This document shows positions 61,947 through 64,000 of a DNA stretch of 64,000 nt, one piece after another; position 1 is the stretch's first letter; the number at the start of each line of letters is the position of its first letter. Position numbers and translations under genes: made by a program. The notes under the pieces were generated by a model. It saw nothing but the letters and a program-made list of their open reading frames with translations. It was not told where the DNA came from and searched no databases. The DNA comes from Micrococcales bacterium (GTDB lineage Bacteria > Actinomycetota > Actinomycetes > Actinomycetales > Cellulomonadaceae), in NCBI GenBank assembly GCA_009779195.1, contig WRET01000006.1, forward strand, positions 1 to 64,000, given 5' to 3'.

Positions 61947-62858
61947 TCACTGTGGTGGCGTCGCTGGTGGGTAGGGGCCTGGTGCGGACGGTGCCGGGGG
62001 GACGATCGACGGGCCTGCTGGGTGCGCCGCCGGGGTTGGCGGGTAGACGGCTGGCGTCGCGGCTCCCGGGGTGGGAGCAGCCTGCCAGATCCCAGGTGCT
62101 GACGGTGCCGGAAGCTGGGCCGAGGGAGCTGGAGCAACCTGCCAGCCGTGAGGAGCTGACGGTGCCGGACCTGGGGGAGAGTGCCAGGCCGGTGTGTGCG
62201 CTGGGCTGGACGAAGGCACCTGTGTCGATGCGAACGAAGGCGTCTGGGTCAGTGGGGTGGGAGAGGACAGCCAGAGGGCGTCGGCCGGGGACGGCGGGAG
62301 CTGTCCGGCCGTACCGGCCGGGGACTGCGGCCAGGCGCCCGGGGTCACGGCTGGGCTGGACGAGGACGGGGGTCGTTGCCACGCCAGGTCCCCCACGGGC
62401 TCGAACGAGGGCGGCATGGGTGCTGAGACCCTGCGGGAGAACAGCCACCTGAGGAAGAGCACGGTGACGAAGATGAGCAGGACGGCCCAGCACGCTGCCG
62501 CCCCGTACACGTAGAAACGTTCTTGGCCGGGGTCGGGGATGAAGACGGTCGACGGGTCGGACGGGTCGTACCTGATGTCGAGGGTGTGGCCGACCGGTAC
62601 CGAACCGTCGAGCCGCCCCCGCCACTGCTGGATATCTCCGTCAGCCGCAAACTCCAGGGTCGCGTTGGTATGGGTGCTGACGTAGACCCCGCGCCGGCCC
62701 CGGTGCCTCTCGGTGACCGTCTGAGCCTTGGTGACGGTAGCCGTCGTCGCGACCCAGTCCTTGGTCTCCAGCTCGTGACGGAGCCCGTCGTAGGCAAGAA
62801 CGGTGAGTATCGCTGCGCAGACCAGCAGCACACCGATGAACTTGAAACGCCAACCCAT
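61947..62858 (-). CDS. DUF3592 membrane protein with Pro-rich tail
   Basis: The 303-residue product has a membrane helix at the N-terminus (FIGVLLVCAAILTVLAYDGL), a DUF3592 beta domain (WVATTATVTKAQTV, VPVGHTLDIRYDPSDPSTVFI), a second helix (AAACWAVLLIFVTVLFLRWLF) and ~150 Pro/Ser/Ala-rich cytoplasmic residues with short repeats (APSAP, WQVAPAP/WQAAPTP). The function is unknown. Confidence 0.78.
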   Translation of the reverse strand: MGWRFKFIGVLLVCAAILTVLAYDGLRHELETKDWVATTATVTKAQTVTERHRGRRGVYVSTHTNATLEFAADGDIQQWRGRLDGSVPVGHTLDIRYDPSDPSTVFIPDPGQERFYVYGAAACWAVLLIFVTVLFLRWLFSRRVSAPMPPSFEPVGDLAWQRPPSSSSPAVTPGAWPQSPAGTAGQLPPSPADALWLSSPTPLTQTPSFASTQVPSSSPAHTPAWHSPPGPAPSAPHGWQVAPAPSAQLPAPSAPGIWQAAPTPGAATPAVYPPTPAAHPAGPSIVPPAPSAPGPYPPATPPQ

Positions 62859-63019
62859 GGGGTCCCTCCGTCACGAACGCTGACCCCGTCTGGCGCCGAG
62901 CAGAGCAGCGTAGCACCACAAAACGGACATGCCTAGTGCCTTGGTGGACCCGCGCCGCCAGCGGTACCACACGACGGAAACCTGTGCGCAGGACACAAGC
63001 TTCCGACGTTGTCGCAGGT

Positions 63020-64000
63020 CTAGCGGTGACGACCTTGACGACGGCGTGACAGCACCTTCGTGCGCACACCAGCAAGCACGGCGCGCCGCAGGGCCACGGA
63101 CCCGGGGACCACGACCAGTACGGCACCCAGTGCGACCAGGCCGCCGACGAGCGGACCCACCTGCCACCACACGGCCCCGACGACGCTCAACCGTCCCGAG
63201 CCGACCGACCCAGACGCTGCGGAGACGAGCACCGCAACACCGGCCGCTGTCGTCGCCGCGCAGGTGCCGACGGCCGCCAGCTGGTGCCACCACAACCGGT
63301 CCGGTGCGCGACGGTGCAGGTAGAACCCGACCAGCACACCCACGACGACCAGCACCCCCGGGGCGACCAGTGCCAGGTGCCCGGGGAACGACCACGTGGG
63401 CAGCGCACCAAGCAGCGGCACGGCAGGCATCGGCCCGCCGACCATCTCGTCAGGGGCGAAGTGGGTGCCTGACCCCACGGCGAACCCCGCCCCCGACAGC
63501 CAGGCCAGGGCCCACACCATGAGGTTCGGCAGGTAGAGCAGCTGGGCGGCTGCGTAGACCAACGCCCCGACAGTGTCCATCGACAACGCACGCACCACCT
63601 CGGCGATGGAGCCGCGCCCTGCCAGCACCCAGACCACCACCACCACAGAGACCACCACGACGAGCAAGGCCCCGACCAGCAGCGCTGAGCGCAACCCTGC
63701 GAGCACCGGCGCTGGTACCCGGCCCACCAGGGCAGCGGCGCGTCCGGGCACCAGCGTCGCGGGGGCAGTGCCGCGCACCAGGCCCGACCGCACACCCAGC
63801 CCGGTGCCCGCAGCGCCGACGACGATCCCGCCGACCACAGCCCGCAGCACCCCGGGCCCGCCGGTGCCCACTGCCAGCGCGGCGACCACTGTCAGCGCCG
63901 TGTAGCAGATGGTCCCGGCGACGATCCCCGAGCTCGAGACCACCTGTGCCCGGCGGGTCGTGGCTGACACGGTGTACACCGCCAGGGCGGTCACACCCAG
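63020..64000 (-). CDS. DUF6350-like multi-pass membrane protein (N-terminus off window)
   Basis: At least 324 residues are visible with eight or so membrane helices. Typical runs are LLYLPNLMVWALAWLSGAGFAVGSGTHFAPDEMVGGPMPAVPLLGALP and the Val/Ala-rich helices around it, matching the actinobacterial DUF6350 family. The frame is open to the right edge, and GTG 63994 is unlikely to be the true start. It ends in a basic tail. Confidence 0.75.
   Translation of the reverse strand: MGVTALAVYTVSATTRRAQVVSSSGIVAGTICYTALTVVAALAVGTGGPGVLRAVVGGIVVGAAGTGLGVRSGLVRGTAPATLVPGRAAALVGRVPAPVLAGLRSALLVGALLVVVVSVVVVVWVLAGRGSIAEVVRALSMDTVGALVYAAAQLLYLPNLMVWALAWLSGAGFAVGSGTHFAPDEMVGGPMPAVPLLGALPTWSFPGHLALVAPGVLVVVGVLVGFYLHRRAPDRLWWHQLAAVGTCAATTAAGVAVLVSAASGSVGSGRLSVVGAVWWQVGPLVGGLVALGAVLVVVPGSVALRRAVLAGVRTKVLSRRRQGRHR

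Overview
The window is high-GC actinobacterial DNA. The organism is probably in the order Micrococcales; a Cellulomonadaceae-like genus is my best guess, from the order pcrA - sortase/LCP - DUF6350-like and from GuaB3, PspC and class-E-like sortase proteins. That placement is inference, because there is no rRNA gene here. GTG starts, ATGA/TGATG gene overlaps and U-tract-poor stem-loop terminators are common throughout.

Layout. 1-8.4 kb: the end of an unknown gene, a Fur-family regulator with a very long disordered tail, a class II Fic AMPylase, and a 1,122-residue secreted propeller/LamG/PKD protein flanked by two decayed glycosyltransferase fragments. 8.4-20.6 kb: a complete type I-E CRISPR-Cas system on the minus strand. 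It runs cas3, cse1-cse2 (one uninterrupted frame), cas7e, cas5e, cas6e, cas1e, cas2e, then a short leader and an array of 54 repeats and 53 spacers. Worn repeats lie at the leader-distal end, and two eroded repeat-like blocks lie upstream of cas3.

20.8-30.4 kb: a toxin-antitoxin and defence graveyard. It holds two PIN toxin modules (the first toxin frame runs into the next antitoxin), a RhuM protein, an HTH/nucleotidyltransferase (AbiE-like) pair, a membrane-anchored Hsp70-like protein, a DUF1905 protein, and many broken pieces. Some pieces are truncated second copies of genes still intact nearby (RhuM, the nucleotidyltransferase, the DUF1905 gene), which points to local duplication and deletion.

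30.4-64 kb: mostly core chromosome. It carries an MGMT-like protein, a DnaQ-like exonuclease, guaB3, ackA-pta, an ECF sigma factor coupled to a membrane beta-propeller protein (candidate anti-sigma), an MFS exporter, an ADP-ribosylglycohydrolase, a PadR regulator with a DrrAB-like ABC exporter, and guaA. These are followed by a PspC membrane-stress cluster (two membrane proteins facing a PspC-histidine kinase and response regulator), a two-gene unit of unknown function, and pcrA. Next come a surface protein, a sortase and an LCP protein, then a MazEF-type module, an L,D-transpeptidase lipoprotein, a DUF3592 protein and a DUF6350-like membrane protein cut by the window edge.

Two related long palindromes (33.5 and 58.7 kb) share a GTGGGGACGGTTCC core. 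One of them is translated as the N-terminus of the LCP protein. All family names come from reading motifs, not from searches.
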